Assembly (NCBI GenBank): GCA_024278175.1
Contig: JAJRTS010000087.1
Coordinates: 1-64,000, forward strand
Length of the DNA: 64,000 nucleotides
Reading direction: 5' to 3'
DNA from: Gemmatimonadales bacterium
GTDB lineage: Bacteria; Gemmatimonadota; Glassbacteria; GWA2-58-10
This document shows positions 62,330-64,000 of the stretch, in pieces (the stretch's first letter is position 1; each line of letters opens with the position of its first letter). The notes below the pieces were generated by a model. The model did no database searches. It was not told where the DNA came from and saw nothing but the letters and a program-made list of their open reading frames with translations. A program made the position numbers and the translations under genes.

Positions 62330-63274
62330 TCAAAGCAAGCCGTGGCGCTCCATCCAATCAGATATTGCGGTTGTCAGCTGCTCTATCAACTCGCTGTTGC
62401 TGGGGTGGATGTGCCCGCCTTTGATCCACAACTGTTCTTTCGGCTCCCTGGCCGAGCGGGATAACATTCCGGCCGATTCCAGCGGTATTTTCGTGTCGTC
62501 GCTGCCGCCTACCAGCAACAGGGGCCGGGGAGCGAAACGGGCCAGGTAGCGCGAGGGCTCGTAGGGGGAGGCAAAAGTACCGAGCAGATAACTGGCCGCT
62601 CCTCTGAGCGGGCCGGACTTGATTTTGTGGCGCAGGTTCCACTCGATAATCCGCTCCATGTCCGCGCCGCCATAGATCAGCGCCATGCCGTCGACCCGGC
62701 TGTCCAGCCCGGCGATAACCGCGAACGGCACGCCGAAACTGGCCCCCAGCACGGTCAGCCTGTCCGGGTCCACCTCCGGGCGGGTGAGCAGATAATCGAT
62801 CGCGGCAAAGGCCATCGCCACGGCATCGGTAACAAGGCTGTCGAGAGAGAAAAGAAGGGAGGGGATTTTCAGCGGATGAACCCTGTACTGGGGGATATCC
62901 GGGTAGTCCATGCCGCACAGCACCGCGGGAGGTTCAAGCTGCACAAGCTCCACCGCCCGCGCACCGGTACCGTGCCCGCCGAGAATCAATACCGCCGGCA
63001 TCGGCTCCCTGGCCGTGGCGGGCATACTTAGATAGCCGCTGCTCACCCGGCCCAGGTTATCGGTCAGCGTAAAAGCCACGGTCCGGCGGCCAGCGACCTC
63101 GCCCAGTTCGCGCTCCACAGCCTCGAACTTATCGCCGCGCGCGGCCAGCAGCTTATCGGTGTGATCGGCCGCCCGGTACCATTGGGCACAAAGGACCAAT
63201 CCAGCCAAAAGCAGCAGCGGCAATCCAACCAGCCACGGGAGCAATCGCAATAATATTTTTACCGGTCGCGCCAT
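62330..63274 (-). CDS. Membrane-anchored alpha/beta hydrolase
   Basis: N-terminal membrane helix (LLRLLPWLVGLPLLLLAGLV) then an alpha/beta hydrolase domain: oxyanion-side AVLILGGHGTGARAVE, nucleophile elbow LTVLGASFGVPFAVIAG (Ser in GASFG), acid residue in LLLVGGSDDTKIPLES and His in WIKGGHIHPS. 314 aa. Resembles dienelactone-hydrolase/acetyl-xylan-esterase-like enzymes facing the periplasm. Substrate unknown. Weak ribosome site before ATG 63274. It follows the aldehyde dehydrogenase gene by 82 bases on the same strand. Confidence 0.82.
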   Translation of the reverse strand: MARPVKILLRLLPWLVGLPLLLLAGLVLCAQWYRAADHTDKLLAARGDKFEAVERELGEVAGRRTVAFTLTDNLGRVSSGYLSMPATAREPMPAVLILGGHGTGARAVELVQLEPPAVLCGMDYPDIPQYRVHPLKIPSLLFSLDSLVTDAVAMAFAAIDYLLTRPEVDPDRLTVLGASFGVPFAVIAGLDSRVDGMALIYGGADMERIIEWNLRHKIKSGPLRGAASYLLGTFASPYEPSRYLARFAPRPLLLVGGSDDTKIPLESAGMLSRSAREPKEQLWIKGGHIHPSNSELIEQLTTAISDWMERHGLL

Positions 63275-63356
63275 CGCTGCCAGCCGTTGCTGAGGTGTGG
63301 GCTACCGTATCTATTTTATAATACGCTCCGAACCTCCGGTGGGCAAGCCACGCCCG

Positions 63357-64000
63357 CTAGCCACTCCAGTCGTTGAGCACGCACAGCTTGAGCTCCGTCA
63401 TCTCCTGAACGGCGAATTGGGGCCCCTCGCGGCCCGTGCCGCTGCCCTTCACTCCGCCGTAGGGCATCTGGTCCACGCGGTAGGTGGGAAAATCGTTGAT
63501 TATCACCCCGCCCACCTCCAGCCGTCTGAACGCTTCCATCGCCCTGGAGAGCGAAGAGGTATAGACTCCGGCCTGAAGGCCGTAGCCGCTGTCGTTGACC
63601 ATCGCCAGCGCCTCGTCGAACTCGTCGTAGTACTCGATGCACACCACCGGTGCGAACACTTCATCGGAAACCACTTTCATCCCACGGTGTACGTTGTCCA
63701 GCACAGTGGGGCTGTAGAGCGCACCCTGGCGGCGGCCGCCGGTGAGCAGGCGCGCCCCCTGCTCCAGCGCTTCCGCTACCCATTGCCCGGCCCGGATCGC
63801 CTCCTGCTCCTCGATCATCGGACCCAATTCGGTGGCCTCATCGGCCGGATCGCCGATCCTGATTTTCTCAACCAACGGGATAAAGCGCTCCAGAAAGCTG
63901 TCGGCCAGCGAAGAGCGCAGCAGAATCCGCTGGATGGAGATACAGACCTGCCCGCTGTAGGCGAACGCGCCCACAACGCAACGCGAGAGGGCCTGCTCCA
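63357..64000 (-). CDS. Aldehyde dehydrogenase, 5' part beyond window
   Basis: C-terminal ~214 residues of an NAD(P)-dependent aldehyde dehydrogenase. It includes the catalytic Cys in FAYSGQVCISIQRI, the motif LGPMIEEQEA, SDEVFAPVVCIEYY (the conserved E-x-F-x-P), GLQAGVYTSS, and the end NDFPTYRVDQMPYGGVKGSG. The upstream codons at the edge (EQALSRCVVGAFAYSG) are continuous, so this is a window cut, not a truncation. The Asp-Phe-Pro-Thr-Tyr and MPYGG pattern is like lactaldehyde/GAPN-type ALDHs; substrate open. Confidence 0.93.
   Translation of the reverse strand, partial: EQALSRCVVGAFAYSGQVCISIQRILLRSSLADSFLERFIPLVEKIRIGDPADEATELGPMIEEQEAIRAGQWVAEALEQGARLLTGGRRQGALYSPTVLDNVHRGMKVVSDEVFAPVVCIEYYDEFDEALAMVNDSGYGLQAGVYTSSLSRAMEAFRRLEVGGVIINDFPTYRVDQMPYGGVKGSGTGREGPQFAVQEMTELKLCVLNDWSG

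Overview
This 64-kb window is a GC-rich bacterial chromosome segment, broken once by a clearly AT-rich two-gene insert at about 3.5-5.8 kb. A Gram-negative, diderm organism is indicated by a BamD-type lipoprotein, several lipobox lipoproteins, SecA with a SEC-C tail and periplasmic enzymes. The mix of a GWxTD-domain protein, a dockerin-bearing heparinase-like lyase, a Tat-exported sulfatase, a secreted beta-helix protein, GTP-type PEP carboxykinase and B12-dependent ribonucleotide reductase fits the FCB group and neighbouring candidate phyla (Zixibacteria/Latescibacteria/Glassbacteria-like). That placement is inference from gene content only.

Layout. 1-3.4 kb: valS (cut by the window edge) divergent from fhs. 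3.5-5.85 kb: AT-rich insert with a near-consensus promoter, a ParB/Srx-like gene and an overlapping Dam-type adenine methyltransferase. 5.9-10 kb: secreted beta-helix protein, FAD oxidoreductase and acpS, with a degraded chimeric copy of acpS and beta-helix gene tails between them. 10-18.5 kb: housekeeping genes on the plus strand (rarA, ABC-F ATPase, hflX, pdxJ, yqeK-like, LytR_C protein, ribokinase). 18.8-23.1 kb: serine hydrolase, methyltransferase and heparinase II/III-like protein. 23.3-27.4 kb: an Rrf2 regulator followed by metY-metX-metW for methionine synthesis. 27.5-30.8 kb: a tightly overlapping chemotaxis-type operon cheD-HDOD-cheY-cheX-cheB without CheA, CheR or receptor. 31.7-38.1 kb: sulfatase, tRNA-Gly and tRNA-Cys, ClC channel, exported nitrilase-family enzyme, PtsN-like protein and zinc-ribbon protein. 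38.2-48.4 kb (minus): PilZ protein, Rel, an unknown gene behind secA, secA, nadD, bamD and a TPR lipoprotein. 48.7-55.7 kb (mostly plus): zf-HC2/TPR membrane protein, an unknown gene, pckG, two small membrane proteins, inositol-phosphatase-family enzyme (minus), Ldh-family dehydrogenase and tRNA-Glu. 55.8-64 kb (minus): GWxTD protein, an internally deleted IS5-type element with intact ends, nrdJ, an alpha/beta hydrolase and a truncated aldehyde dehydrogenase.

Start codons were chosen by Shine-Dalgarno spacing. Several differ from the longest reading frame because upstream extensions run into promoters (16.8 kb), repeats (45.8 kb) or neighbouring genes. Consensus-like TTGACA-N17-TANNNT promoters recur. 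Non-coding structure includes a family of CACGGCATG palindromes, two MITE-like elements (18.5 and 45.8 kb), and a tandem 11-bp repeat upstream of pckG. The most promising candidate for an undescribed system is the ParB-like/Dam pair.
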